A DNA stretch of 64,000 bases from Mesorhizobium qingshengii (GCF_027563465.1 NZ_JAPFQA010000013.1:62001-126000); one strand, 5' to 3'; positions 8,441-17,029 are shown, counted from the stretch's first letter. The notes: generated by a model from the sequence alone, not told the origin. Numbers and translations: made by a program.

Positions 8441-8515
8441 CCTTAACCGCGCGATTGTTTTTCGACCGAACCCCGCCGTTCTGTGCCGTAACAGCACAGA
8501 ACCGGACCCCGCTTA

Positions 8516-8660
8516 GAGCCTGTTTCGAAAGTCGCTCCGGCAAGTCATGTGATGGTGGTTTCGAGAACCGGAGCGGAGCGGACATCCAAGTCCGTGAGCG
8601 CCGGAAGCACAGAAAACGCCATCAGATGGCCGCCAGGGCAGAGTTTCCTGACAGGCGCTC
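8516..8660. repeat. Dispersed palindromic intergenic element, copy 2 (RIME-like)
   Basis: 145-bp element with terminal inverted repeats (GAGCCTGTTTCGAAA against TTTCCTGACAGGCGCTC) and an internal hairpin around CCGGAGCGGAGCGGAC / GTCCGTGAGCGCCGG. It is closely similar to 33481-33623, sharing GTGGTTTCGAGAACCGGAGC and AACGCCATCAGATGGCCGCC. It ends 3 bp before the stop of the next minus-strand gene. The 8407-8515 stretch holds the small-RNA promoter and nothing else seen. Confidence 0.85.
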
Positions 8661-8663
8661 AGC

Positions 8664-9044
8664 TCAGGCCTTCTTCCACACCGCCGGCAAGGCGATGAAG
8701 GCAAACAGCAGCATGCCCGCGTAGAAGCCCATCGAAGAGGCCGCCACCAGCGGTTCGATCGCGGCATTGCCGGCAAGCAGGAAATACAGGCCGATCAACA
8801 GGCCGATGCCGCTGACCGCCGTCAGCCAGAAATGAACGACGGCGAGCGTCTTTTGCCCGACCGCCGGAAACAGATGGTAGAAGAAGGCGAATACCGCCGA
8901 CATCAGCCATCCGGCGACCATCGTGTGAGCGTGGGTCGGCATCTGGTCATGATCATGGCTGATCGCCATGTGCAGGCCGAGCGCCATTCCGCACAGCGCG
9001 TAGATGATGGCCAGCGTGAAGAAATTTCGTGCTACCCCTTGCAT
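8664..9044 (-). CDS. Small heme-copper-oxidase-like membrane protein
   Basis: 126-aa protein with four predicted membrane helices. HMAISHDHDQ and THAHTMVAGWLMSAVFAFFY resemble the helix region of NorB/CcoN-type subunit I, where histidines bind heme, followed by HLFPAVGQKTLAVVHFW. Such short proteins are often labelled cytochrome-c oxidase, but only about a third of a catalytic subunit is present, so a redox role is not established. The ATG follows GGGGGAAC. No oxidase genes lie nearby. A TTCCCG/CGGGAA palindrome (9066-9081) sits just upstream and could be an operator. Confidence 0.6.
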   Translation of the reverse strand: MQGVARNFFTLAIIYALCGMALGLHMAISHDHDQMPTHAHTMVAGWLMSAVFAFFYHLFPAVGQKTLAVVHFWLTAVSGIGLLIGLYFLLAGNAAIEPLVAASSMGFYAGMLLFAFIALPAVWKKA

Positions 9045-9378
9045 AATGTTCCCCCGAATTGCCTTTTCCCGTCTGCGGGAATGGGTTGATCGTCAGGCGA
9101 TTGTTTTCGCCACCGGGCTCCCGGCATCGGCGCACTAGCATCGGCAATGTTTCCGGACGATGTCGCGCCAACCCCTCCCGACACTTCATGTACTAGCAGA
9201 AAACTCAGGCAGCGCGTTCGCTATTCCAGCGGCTTCGTTAGCCGGGCGGGGAGCTGAAACAAAGTCGGCTTTTTCGCGACATCGTTCCGAAACAGGGGCG
9301 GCGCTAAACGCCCGCTCCCTGACGGCAGGTGCAAATCGTGCCCCGCCGCAACCCACCAGGACACCCCAGGAGCAACCC
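9045..9378. other. Divergent intergenic region without a gene
   Basis: 334 bp separating two divergent membrane-protein genes. Apart from the TTCCCG/CGGGAA palindrome at 9066-9081 and the ribosome-binding site AGGAGCAA before 9379, no gene, RNA or terminator was recognised. The open frame here is an upstream extension of the DUF2269 frame with poor coding character. Confidence 0.5.
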
Positions 9379-9930
9379 ATGGATTGGTATTCCATCGTCA
9401 AATTCCTCCACGTCGTCTCGGCCATTCTGTGGGTCGGGGGCGGTTTCGTGCTGTTCCTGCTCGGCGTGCTTGCCGAGCGCGCGGGCAACATCGAGGAAAA
9501 GTTGCAGGCGATGCGCGCCAGCGGGCAGCTGGGCGGCAGGTTCTTCGCGCCTATGTCGATGCTGACCCTGATCTTCGGCCTCATCATGTGCAGCCTCTGG
9601 GTCGGCTTCTCCGATCTGTGGATCGTCATCGGTCTCGTCGGCTACGCAACAACCTTTTCGATCGGCATGTTCATCTTCAAGCCGACCGGCGAACGCATGG
9701 GCGCCATGATCGCCAAGGAGGGCATCACGCCCGCAGTCCTTGCCATCGGCCAGCGCATGATGAGCGCGGCGCGCTTCGACTATGCCGTGATGCTGGTGAT
9801 CATCGCCGACATGGTGTTCAAGCCGACCGCGCATGACATCGGCATCCTTGCCGGCATGGTGCTGGTCGTCGTGGTGGGCGCCATGCTGGCCTTCGGCGGC
9901 AACCGTCGCCTCGTGCCGAGCGCCGCCTGA
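9379..9930 (+). CDS. DUF2269 family integral membrane protein
   Basis: 183-aa predicted inner-membrane protein with about four helices. The N-terminal MDWYSIVKFLHVVSAILWVG pattern with a histidine in helix 1 is typical of DUF2269. The C-terminal helices contain FDYAVMLVIIADMVFKP and IGILAGMVLVVVVGAMLAF. Function unknown; the conserved histidine has suggested a heme or copper link in related families, which cannot be tested here. The ATG at 9379 follows AGGAGCAACCC with good spacing. Confidence 0.75.
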   Translation: MDWYSIVKFLHVVSAILWVGGGFVLFLLGVLAERAGNIEEKLQAMRASGQLGGRFFAPMSMLTLIFGLIMCSLWVGFSDLWIVIGLVGYATTFSIGMFIFKPTGERMGAMIAKEGITPAVLAIGQRMMSAARFDYAVMLVIIADMVFKPTAHDIGILAGMVLVVVVGAMLAFGGNRRLVPSAA

Positions 9931-9973
9931 CACCGCCGTAATGGCAGGGGCGGCTGGACAGCCGCCTCACCTG

Positions 9974-10744
9974 CTACATCAGGCCGGCGAGGCCGTCCCA
10001 CAGCAGCTTCACCGCCACGACCGCCACGGTTGCGTAGGTGAAGGGATAGAAGGTTTCCGGCCGCATCCGCCGCACCAGCCACGCTCCGGCGATGGTCGAC
10101 AGCGGCGCCAGCGGCATCAGCACCGCCGACGCCGTCAGATTGGCGGTGTCGAACTGGCCGAGCGCGAAATAGGGCACCAGCTTCAGCGCATTGGTGGCGG
10201 CAAAGAAGATCGCGGCGGTGCCCGACAGCACCTTGGGGTCGAGCCGGATCGGCAAGGCATAGACCTGGAAGGGCGGGCCGCCAACATGGGCGACGAAGCT
10301 GGTGAAGCCGGCCACGGTACCCCAGACGGCGGCGGCCGCGCGGTTGGGAGCCACCACATGGTCGACGCCATGACGAAACTGCAAATAGAGCCAGCGCAGG
10401 ACGAAGATGATGGCGACGGCGCCGACGATCAGCCGCACCGCCTCTTCGGTGACGAGCGCCGCCGTCAGCCAGCCGAGGCCTATGCCGATGACGGCGCCCG
10501 GCATCATGTCGACCAGCATCTTGCGATCGTAGACACCCCACCATGTCCATACCGACACGACGTCCATCAGGCACAGGATCGGCAGCAGGATGGCCGCCGC
10601 CTGCACGGGCGGCATGGTCAGCGCCATCAGTGGCACGCCGATAAAACCGACAGCACCGCCGAAACCGCCCTTGGACAGGCCGACCAGAATGACCGCCGGT
10701 ATGGCGGCCGCGTAGAACCACGGATCGAGAAGCAGGCCTGACAT
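9974..10744 (-). CDS. TauE/SafE family sulfite/anion exporter
   Basis: 256-aa membrane protein with about eight helices and the TauE/SafE signatures VGLSKGGFGGAVGFIGVPLM near the N-terminus and GTVAGFTSFVAHVGGPPFQVY in the middle. Family members export sulfite, sulfoacetate or related anions; the substrate here is unknown. The ATG at 10742-10744 gives the usual short N-terminus; the 31 codons upstream look non-coding. No sulfur-metabolism gene is adjacent. It is convergent with the DUF2269 gene. Confidence 0.88.
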   Translation of the reverse strand: MSGLLLDPWFYAAAIPAVILVGLSKGGFGGAVGFIGVPLMALTMPPVQAAAILLPILCLMDVVSVWTWWGVYDRKMLVDMMPGAVIGIGLGWLTAALVTEEAVRLIVGAVAIIFVLRWLYLQFRHGVDHVVAPNRAAAAVWGTVAGFTSFVAHVGGPPFQVYALPIRLDPKVLSGTAAIFFAATNALKLVPYFALGQFDTANLTASAVLMPLAPLSTIAGAWLVRRMRPETFYPFTYATVAVVAVKLLWDGLAGLM

Positions 10745-10846
10745 GGGAGGGGCTGGGCTGGAGGGAAGGCGCGTCGACACTTGAATAACCCAGAATCTTG
10801 AGCGGAGCGACAGCAAATATGAGCTTGGCCACGGCACGTCCGGCCG

Positions 10847-11005
10847 ATGGCCGGCCTTTTACCTATCGGCGGGCGGAGACGGCACCATCCAGGCCTTCGA
10901 CCGAACACCTGGGCTGCCATCCTGATCGCCGCCGCCGGCATGAATCTCGGCTGGATGCTGTGGAAGTCAAAAACGCCGGAGCAAAGTCCTCAAGCCAGCA
11001 GATAG
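10847..11005 (+). CDS. Possible small single-pass membrane protein (52 aa)
   Basis: A short frame whose second half reads like a membrane helix with a positive flank (TWAAILIAAAGMNLGWMLWK, then SKTPEQ). The first half, rich in Arg, His and Gly, looks less like protein. No clear ribosome-binding site. It lies between the divergent exporter and the PH-domain gene. It could be a real small membrane protein, a decayed gene end, or chance. Confidence 0.3.
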   Translation: MAGLLPIGGRRRHHPGLRPNTWAAILIAAAGMNLGWMLWKSKTPEQSPQASR

Positions 11006-11017
11006 AGTGCTGCCGAT

Positions 11018-11683
11018 TTGCAACGCAAGAAGGACTCATGCAATGAAAGCCCAGCGCATGCGGTGGGTGGTGGCGTGGACGTCGGGACCTTTCAGAAACG
11101 GCTGTTGCCCCGCGAACGCATCTTGTGGAGCGGTCTTCCCGCGCAGGGCGTATTGTTCACCGGTCGCGACATGTTTCTCATTCCGTTCAGTCTGCTCTGG
11201 TGCGGGTTTGCAATTTTCTGGACCTATATGGCGACAAGGCAAGGTGCGCCGCTTTTCTTCGATGCGTGGGGCGGGATGTTCATCTGCATCGGGCTGTTCT
11301 TTGTCTTTGGCAGGTTTGCGCTCGACGCATGGTTGAGACGACGTATCTCTTATGCGGTCACGGACAAGCGCATTCTCATCATGCGCACCGCCCCTTTCTC
11401 CAATTTCACATCGATCGATCTGGAGCGTCTCCCCGATATCCAACTGACCGGCGAGGGCGCAAAGCGTGGCTATCTGCGTTTCGGGGCAGCGTCATCCCTC
11501 TTCGGAAATCCCGGGATGGGCGGTTGGTCCCAGTATCGCTATCAAGGTTTTGGCAGCTGGGCTCCGGCTCTTGACCCGGTTCCGCAATTTCTTGGCATCG
11601 AGGATCCGTCGAAAGTGTTCGACATCGTAATGAAAGCCAGCAACGCCCTTCGTTCCGATCGCCGGTCGTCGCCCGACAGCTAG
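11018..11683 (+). CDS. Bacterial PH domain (DUF304-like) membrane protein
   Basis: Protein with two membrane helices (IPFSLLWCGFAIFWTYMA and GGMFICIGLFFVFGRF) followed by a PH-like domain with the signature ISYAVTDKRILIMRT. The preceding text FQKRLLPRERILWSGLP is the usual start of this family. The true start is uncertain: the frame can open at a TTG (11018), or at GTGs near 11063 and 11075, which would give about 202-207 aa. An ATG with good spacing to AAGGAC (11043) lies in a different frame, so a small frameshift near 11060-11075 is possible. Function unknown. Confidence 0.78.
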   Translation: MQRKKDSCNESPAHAVGGGVDVGTFQKRLLPRERILWSGLPAQGVLFTGRDMFLIPFSLLWCGFAIFWTYMATRQGAPLFFDAWGGMFICIGLFFVFGRFALDAWLRRRISYAVTDKRILIMRTAPFSNFTSIDLERLPDIQLTGEGAKRGYLRFGAASSLFGNPGMGGWSQYRYQGFGSWAPALDPVPQFLGIEDPSKVFDIVMKASNALRSDRRSSPDS

Positions 11684-11767
11684 CGCCTGTTCAATCCCGG
11701 CACTTTGCTCTATGCCGCAATCCAACCATCTTCGCCCGGCATAGGCGAAACCCGGGATCGAAGAACC

Positions 11768-12415
11768 ATGAATGACGCCACGCCCCCCAATCGCTGCCGC
11801 ATCGTGCTGATCGCGCCGCCCGGTGTGCCGGCGGCCCGTATCGCGGCCGCATTCGACGGTGGCGACGTCGCCTCGCTGATCCTGCCCGAGAACGGTATGG
11901 ACGAAGCCTCCTTCCAGGCCTTTGCCGAACAGGTCGTGCCGGCCGCGCAGGCCGCGGGCGTGGCCGTGATCATCGCCGGCGACACCCGCATCGCGGGGCG
12001 TGTCCACGCCGATGGCATCCATGTCGAGGTTTCCAAGGCCGAACTCGCCGAGACGATCGAGCATTTCCAGGAAAAAATGATGGTCGGTGCCGGCGGCGCC
12101 AAGAAGCGCGACGACGCACTGGAACTCGGAGAGACACGGCCTGACTACATCTTCTTCGGCCGCTTCGGCTACGACAACAAGCCGGACCCGCATCCGCGCA
12201 ACCTGTCGCTGGGTGAATGGTGGGCGCAGATGATCCAGATCCCGTGCATCGTCATGGCGGGATCCGATCTTGCTTCCGTCGAAACCGTGGCCGCCACCGG
12301 CGCCGAGTTCGTCGCGCTGTCGAGCGCGGTGTTCGCCGATGGCGTCGACCCGAAAACGGCAGTCGCTCAAGCCAACGCGCTGCTCGACGAAACCGCGCCG
12401 CGTTTCGAGGATTGA
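11768..12415 (+). CDS. Thiamine-phosphate synthase-like (TMP-TENI superfamily) protein
   Basis: 215-aa TIM-barrel protein related to ThiE/TenI. Visible family features are the HADGIHVEVS segment, DYIFFGRFGYDN in place of the usual YIGVGP loop, and AATGAEFVALSSAVF, resembling the phosphate-binding GADGVAVVSAI loop. The phosphate-binding residues are degenerate, so true thiamine-phosphate synthase activity is doubtful; a TenI-like or other role is equally possible. No thi gene is nearby. Its stop is one base from the GTG start of the next gene. Confidence 0.7.
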   Translation: MNDATPPNRCRIVLIAPPGVPAARIAAAFDGGDVASLILPENGMDEASFQAFAEQVVPAAQAAGVAVIIAGDTRIAGRVHADGIHVEVSKAELAETIEHFQEKMMVGAGGAKKRDDALELGETRPDYIFFGRFGYDNKPDPHPRNLSLGEWWAQMIQIPCIVMAGSDLASVETVAATGAEFVALSSAVFADGVDPKTAVAQANALLDETAPRFED

Positions 12416-12416
12416 C

Positions 12417-13457
12417 GTGGCTCTGGCGAGGCTTCCCTTTCAGGCCCTGCTTGCGGCGGTCATGATTCAGGCGGCCGCCGCCGAAACGATTCCCTTGCCG
12501 CAGCCCAAGCCGGAACTCGGCGTGCACACCGACAAACCGATCGACAAACCGCTGCCGCAGCCCGCCACCACGACCGAGCCGGCTCCGCTGCCGTCGGCCG
12601 ACGCCATCAATCCTGACCGCTTCGGGGCCAAGCCGGCCGACGCCGCCTATGGCGCCTTCCAGCGCGGTCTTTACAAGACCGCCTACAACCTCGCGCTGAT
12701 CCGCGCCCAAAACGGCGACCCGGCGGCGCAGACGCTGGTGGCCGAGATCCTGTCGCGCGGGCTTGGTGTGCCGCTGAATGCCGCGGAAGCGGCCAAATGG
12801 TATGCGCTTGCCGCCGAGCAGGGCGTGCCTGAATCGCAATTCCAGTATGCGCTGATGCTGCTCGACGGCCGCTACGTCAAGAAGGACGAGAAGGGGGCCT
12901 ATGCGTTGATGCAGGCCGCCGCCGAAGCCGGCAACCGCCTCGCGCAGTTCAATTTCGCGCAGATGCTGGTCCAGCAGGATCCCGGCGACGCCGGCATCGC
13001 CAAGGCGGTTTCCTACTATGAGCGCGCCGCCGCGACCGGCCTTGCCGACGCGCAATATGCGATGTCCCAGGTTTACGCCAACGGCGTCGGCGGCAAGCCG
13101 CGCGACGATGCCCAGGCCAGGCGCCTGCTGGCACAGGCCGCGCGACAGAACTACGACACCGCGCAGATCGATCTCGCCGCCTGGATGATCGAGGGCCGCG
13201 GTGGTGCGCGCGACCTGAAATCCGCCTTCGGCTGGATGAAGCAAGCGGCGGAGGGCGGCAATATTGCCGCCCAGAATCGCCTCGCCAAACTCTATATGCA
13301 AGGCATCGGCACCGATCCGGACCTTGTCCTTGCCGGCGCCTGGTACATCGTCGCCCGCCGCGCCGGTCTCATCGATCCGCAGATGGACGATTTCCTGCAG
13401 GGATTGAGCGACGACGAGACCAAGCAGGCATTGCAGAAGGCGAACCGCCTGCCCTGA
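12417..13457 (+). CDS. SEL1-repeat exported protein
   Basis: 346-aa protein made largely of SEL1-type TPR repeats (about residues 85-330). Examples are AAKWYALAAEQGVPESQFQYA, GAYALMQAAAEAGNRLAQFNFA and SAFGWMKQAAEGGNIAAQNRLA. A hydrophobic start (LPFQALLAAVMIQAAAA) is probably a signal peptide and a Pro-rich linker follows. In rhizobia such proteins often act as scaffolds in envelope or exopolysaccharide control, but no partner is visible. The GTG at 12417, one base after the upstream stop, is chosen because it gives the signal peptide. An in-frame upstream ATG would fuse an out-of-frame stretch of the previous gene. Confidence 0.85.
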   Translation: MALARLPFQALLAAVMIQAAAAETIPLPQPKPELGVHTDKPIDKPLPQPATTTEPAPLPSADAINPDRFGAKPADAAYGAFQRGLYKTAYNLALIRAQNGDPAAQTLVAEILSRGLGVPLNAAEAAKWYALAAEQGVPESQFQYALMLLDGRYVKKDEKGAYALMQAAAEAGNRLAQFNFAQMLVQQDPGDAGIAKAVSYYERAAATGLADAQYAMSQVYANGVGGKPRDDAQARRLLAQAARQNYDTAQIDLAAWMIEGRGGARDLKSAFGWMKQAAEGGNIAAQNRLAKLYMQGIGTDPDLVLAGAWYIVARRAGLIDPQMDDFLQGLSDDETKQALQKANRLP

Positions 13458-13466
13458 CGGCGGTTC

Positions 13467-14489
13467 TCACTGTCCCTGTGCGTGATCGAGGACAACCTTG
13501 CCGAAGGGCGAGCCATGCTCGAGGTGATGAAAGGCCGCCGCCGCCTGACCCCATGGGAAGACCCGGTCGATCACCGGCCTCAACCGATTAACGGCAATTG
13601 CCCTGTTCATGGCCTCGAAGGATTCGCGCGAGCCGACCGGTATGCCGCGTGCCGTCGCCTGGCGGCGAAAGATATCGAGCGGATTGACCGACCCCTCGCT
13701 GCCGCCGAGATAGCCGATGACGTTGATCTGGGCGCCACGCGCCGAGGCCCTGAGCGACTGCGCTAAGCTTTGCGGTCCGCCGACTTCGATGATGTGGTCG
13801 GCACCACGACCATCGGTCAGTGCCAGCACCGCTTTCGCCCAGTCCGGATCGCTGCGGTAGTTGATGCCGTCATGCGCGCCAAGCGCCTTTGCCCGCATGA
13901 GTCTGTCGTCGCTGCTTGACGTGACGATGACACGTGCGCCAGCTGCCGCGGCGAACTGCACCGCAAACAGCGAGACGCCACCAGTGCCTAGACTGAGCAC
14001 GGTCTCGCCCGGCTTCAGCCGGCCTTCGGTGAACAGCGCGTGCCAGGCCGTGACCGCGGCGCAAGGCAATGTCGCCGCTTCGCTATCGCTCATATGTGGC
14101 GGCGCAAGCACGGCTGCCTGTTCGTCCAGCCGCGCGAACTCGCTGAGCAAACCATCGACCGGACCACCGCGCTGATAGAACGGCTCGGCCATGGCGAAGC
14201 TGCCACCGACCCAGCGCTGCCAGAACGTACCGCAGACACGGTCGCCGACCTCGAAGCGGGTCACTTCGGCGCCAACCGCGACAACTTCGCCCACACCGTC
14301 CGAAAGCGGTATCAGCGGCAGCGCAAAGGCGGTGTGGTAGCTGCCACGGGCGATCTCTACGTCACGGTAGTTGAGCGCGGTTGCCTTGACCTTGATGATC
14401 ATCTCCTGGCGGCCCGGATCCGGCATCGGCAGCTCGACCAGTCGGAGATTGTCGATGCCGCCAGGGGCCTGCAATTCGATTGCTTTCAT
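13467..14489 (-). CDS. Zinc-type alcohol dehydrogenase-like / NADPH:quinone oxidoreductase family protein
   Basis: 340-aa medium-chain dehydrogenase/reductase. The GroES-like N-terminal domain contains ATALNYRDVEIARGSYH. The Rossmann domain has VLSLGTGGVSLFAVQFAAA as nucleotide-binding loop and SSDDRLMRAKALGAHDGINY, the NADP-type pattern. The catalytic zinc ligands of classical alcohol dehydrogenases are not obvious, which favours a quinone-oxidoreductase-like role. The ATG at 14487-14489 (MKAIELQ) follows GGAAGG. It is divergent from a LysR gene with an AT-rich palindrome between, so LysR control is likely. Confidence 0.85.
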   Translation of the reverse strand: MKAIELQAPGGIDNLRLVELPMPDPGRQEMIIKVKATALNYRDVEIARGSYHTAFALPLIPLSDGVGEVVAVGAEVTRFEVGDRVCGTFWQRWVGGSFAMAEPFYQRGGPVDGLLSEFARLDEQAAVLAPPHMSDSEAATLPCAAVTAWHALFTEGRLKPGETVLSLGTGGVSLFAVQFAAAAGARVIVTSSSDDRLMRAKALGAHDGINYRSDPDWAKAVLALTDGRGADHIIEVGGPQSLAQSLRASARGAQINVIGYLGGSEGSVNPLDIFRRQATARGIPVGSRESFEAMNRAIAVNRLRPVIDRVFPWGQAAAAFHHLEHGSPFGKVVLDHAQGQ

Positions 14490-14556
14490 TGTCTTCCCTT
14501 CCTTCTGGAAATCCGTCGGAAGGAAAATCGCTTGCCAGCACCCCGATTTCAAATTC

Positions 14557-14576
14557 ATAATAATCAGAATAATTAT
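14557..14576. promoter_or_regulatory. Candidate LysR operator between the oxidoreductase and LysR genes
   Basis: The 20-bp sequence ATAATAATCAGAATAATTAT is an inverted repeat (ATAAT-N10-ATTAT). It lies 20 bp before the LysR start and 68 bp before the divergent oxidoreductase, in the only AT-rich stretch nearby. It contains a T-N11-A-like core, as LysR sites do. Confidence 0.5.
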
Positions 14577-14596
14577 GCATCAGGAGCATTTTTGGA

Positions 14597-15463
14597 ATGC
14601 TGGAGGAACTGCGTACGCTTGTTCTCTTCGCCGAGGAAGGTTCCATCCAGAATGTGGCCCGCCGCCTGCCTTTGACACAGCCGGCCGTCACCCGGCAGAT
14701 GCAGCGGCTGGAGGATATGCTCGGGACGACGCTTCTCGATCGCCGGCAGAAGCCGCCACGCCTGACCGGGGCGGGATTGGAGGTGCTGGCGCGCGCAAAG
14801 GACATACTGGCTTCGGTCGAGGCTTTGAAAGCGTTCGCCGCTGAAGCCGAGCCGCAGGGCGTGCTGCGTGTCGGCCTGGCGCATGGCTTGTCCGATGCGA
14901 GCGTTGCGGGCGCTATCGCAGGCGCGGCCGGTGCGTTTCCAAGAATATCGTTGCGGCTCAAGACCGGCTGGAGCGCGGAGCTCATCGAGCAGTTCGAACG
15001 CGGTCAACTCGATATGGCGATCGTTCTGCGACCTGCCGATCATCAACGCTCGGACGCGCTCGGCACCGAACGTCTCTGCATCATAGCGCAGGCTGGCGGC
15101 ACCGAACCCCATCTCACGGACGCTCGGACTCCCATGCCTTGGGTTCTGAGCCCCGAGCCGTGCGACGCGCGTCAGAGGCTCCTCTCCAGTTTGGGCGGCG
15201 AACGGCATCGTCTCGTTGTCGCGGCGGAAATCCAGGACCCGGCGATGCAGATGGAATGGGTACGTCGGGGACACGGCCTCGGCCTCATGCCGTTGCGGCT
15301 CGCGGCGCGAGGACTTCCCGACGGGCTCGCGCTTGTCGATCTCGAAGATGTCGACCTTTCATTGCAGGTCGTGGCACTGCGCGCTCCGCATCTCAACCGG
15401 CTGGCGAAGGCCGTGGAGGCCATTGCAGAGGCCGTCGGCGAAGCCATGAAAATGGAGGCATGA
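14597..15463 (+). CDS. LysR family transcriptional regulator
   Basis: 288-aa regulator with an N-terminal winged helix-turn-helix (residues about 1-60: FAEEGSIQNVARRLPLTQPAVTRQMQRL) and a substrate-binding domain (about 88-280). Divergently transcribed from the quinone-oxidoreductase-like gene, which is its probable target. Effector unknown. Confidence 0.9.
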   Translation: MLEELRTLVLFAEEGSIQNVARRLPLTQPAVTRQMQRLEDMLGTTLLDRRQKPPRLTGAGLEVLARAKDILASVEALKAFAAEAEPQGVLRVGLAHGLSDASVAGAIAGAAGAFPRISLRLKTGWSAELIEQFERGQLDMAIVLRPADHQRSDALGTERLCIIAQAGGTEPHLTDARTPMPWVLSPEPCDARQRLLSSLGGERHRLVVAAEIQDPAMQMEWVRRGHGLGLMPLRLAARGLPDGLALVDLEDVDLSLQVVALRAPHLNRLAKAVEAIAEAVGEAMKMEA

Positions 15464-15578
15464 TGCCGGCTGGCCGGCTGGAGCGGGTCCGGCGTCCCTT
15501 GCCTCTTCAGGCGATTTGTGGTCTTGGGAGCCCGAAATCGCTTTCCCAGCGAACATCTCATTCCCGGATCACCGCATC

Positions 15579-16145
15579 ATGGCCAAGATCAATGGCAACG
15601 AAATCCGTCCCGGCTTCGTCATCGAACACGATGGCGGCCTCTGGGTGGCGGTCAGGACCAACACCGTCAAGCCTGGCAAGGGCGGCGCCTACAACCAGGT
15701 CGAGCTGAAGAACTTGATCAACGGCACCAAGCTCAACGAGCGCTTTCGCTCGGCCGAAACGGTCGAGCAGATCAGGCTCGACCTGAAGGATTTTTCCTTC
15801 CTCTACGCGCAGGAAGACGCGCTGGTGTTCATGGACACCCAGAGCTACGAGCAGCTCGAACTGAACAAGGACTTCGTCGGCGATCGCGCCGCCTTCCTGC
15901 AGGACGGCATGATGGTGACGGTCCAGCTTTACGAGGACCGGCCGATCGGCATTTCCTTGCCTGACTATGTGACGCTGACCATCACCGAGGCGGACCCGGT
16001 AGTGAAGGGCCAGACGGCGGCTTCATCCTACAAGCCGGCGGTGTTGGAGAACGGCATCCGCGTGCTCGTGCCGCCATTCATCGGCGCCGGCGAGCGCATC
16101 ATCGTCGACACCAACGAAATCACTTACGTTCGCCGCGCCGACTGA
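15579..16145 (+). CDS. efp: Elongation factor P
   Basis: 188-aa translation factor that relieves ribosome stalling at polyproline. All three domains are present: the KOW-like N-terminus, a central OB-fold and the C-terminal OB-fold (YKPAVLENGIRVLVPPFIGAGE). Lys34 in the loop VKPGKGGAY is the position modified by EpmA-type enzymes; no epmA/epmB is in the window. The TGA stop is embedded in a palindromic repeat. The next gene, suhB, is 83 bp away on the same strand. Confidence 0.97.
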   Translation: MAKINGNEIRPGFVIEHDGGLWVAVRTNTVKPGKGGAYNQVELKNLINGTKLNERFRSAETVEQIRLDLKDFSFLYAQEDALVFMDTQSYEQLELNKDFVGDRAAFLQDGMMVTVQLYEDRPIGISLPDYVTLTITEADPVVKGQTAASSYKPAVLENGIRVLVPPFIGAGERIIVDTNEITYVRRAD

Positions 16146-16194
16146 TGCATGTCGCCCAAAAGTGGCCCCGGTTTTGGGTCACCGACATGCATCA
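16143..16194. repeat. ATGCATGTCG-type palindromic element, copy 1
   Basis: A 52-bp palindrome with perfect 12-bp arms, TGATGCATGTCG and CGACATGCATCA. The interior has the imperfectly paired CCCAAAAGTGG and CCGGTTTTGGG. It starts exactly at the efp stop codon. A second copy is at 61573-61620. Confidence 0.85.
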
Positions 16195-16228
16195 CAGAGC
16201 TTGAAGCGCAGCAGCAGGAAGAAGCACG

Positions 16229-17029
16229 ATGGCACGCTCAGCCCTTCTCAACGTCATGGTCCAGGCCGCAATGAAGGCCGGCCGCTCGCTGTCGCGCGAC
16301 TTCGGCGAGGTCCAGAACCTGCAGGTCTCGATGAAAGGGCCGGGCGACTATGTCAGCCAGGCCGACCGCAAGGCCGAGGACATCGTCTTTGCCGAGCTGT
16401 CGAAGGCACGGCCGGGCTATTCCTTCCTGATGGAGGAACGCGGCACGGTGGAAGGCGATGACAGCCAGCACCGCTGGATCGTCGACCCGCTCGACGGCAC
16501 CACCAATTTCCTGCATGGCATTCCGCTCTTTGCCGTCTCTATCGCATTGGAGCGCCAAGGACAGATCGTCGCCGGCGTCATCTACAATCCGGCGATGGAC
16601 GAGCTCTACACCGCCGAACGCGGCGGCGGCGCCTTCATGAACGACCGCCGCCTGCGGGTCGCCGGCCGCATCAAGCTGGTCGACACGGTCATTGGTTGCG
16701 GCATGCCGCATCTGGGACGCGGCCACCACGGCAATTTCCTTGTCGAGTTGCGCAACGTCATGGCCGAGGTCTCCGGCGTCCGCCGCCTCGGCTCCGCCTC
16801 GCTCGATCTTGCCTATGTCGCCGCCGGCCGCATGGATGGCTTCTGGGAAACCGGCCTGTCGGCCTGGGACATCGCCGCCGGCCTTCTGCTGATCCGCGAG
16901 GCGGGTGGTTTCGTTTCGGACATGGATGGCGGACAGGACATGCTCGACAATGGCTCGGTGGTCGCCGGCAACGAGGTCATCCAGCGCGCTTTGCTCAAGG
17001 TCGTGAAGAAGCCGTTCACGCCGCGCTGA
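16229..17029 (+). CDS. suhB: Inositol monophosphatase family protein SuhB
   Basis: 266-aa Mg-dependent phosphatase. Metal-binding motifs are in order: EE (LMEERGT, about residues 69-72), the signature WIVDPLDGTTNFLHGIP (residues 84-100) and WDIAAGLLLIREAGG (about 212-226). It hydrolyses myo-inositol-1-phosphate and, in E. coli, also acts in rRNA transcription antitermination. The ATG follows AGGAAGAAGC. Downstream of efp, probably partly cotranscribed. Confidence 0.94.
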   Translation: MARSALLNVMVQAAMKAGRSLSRDFGEVQNLQVSMKGPGDYVSQADRKAEDIVFAELSKARPGYSFLMEERGTVEGDDSQHRWIVDPLDGTTNFLHGIPLFAVSIALERQGQIVAGVIYNPAMDELYTAERGGGAFMNDRRLRVAGRIKLVDTVIGCGMPHLGRGHHGNFLVELRNVMAEVSGVRRLGSASLDLAYVAAGRMDGFWETGLSAWDIAAGLLLIREAGGFVSDMDGGQDMLDNGSVVAGNEVIQRALLKVVKKPFTPR

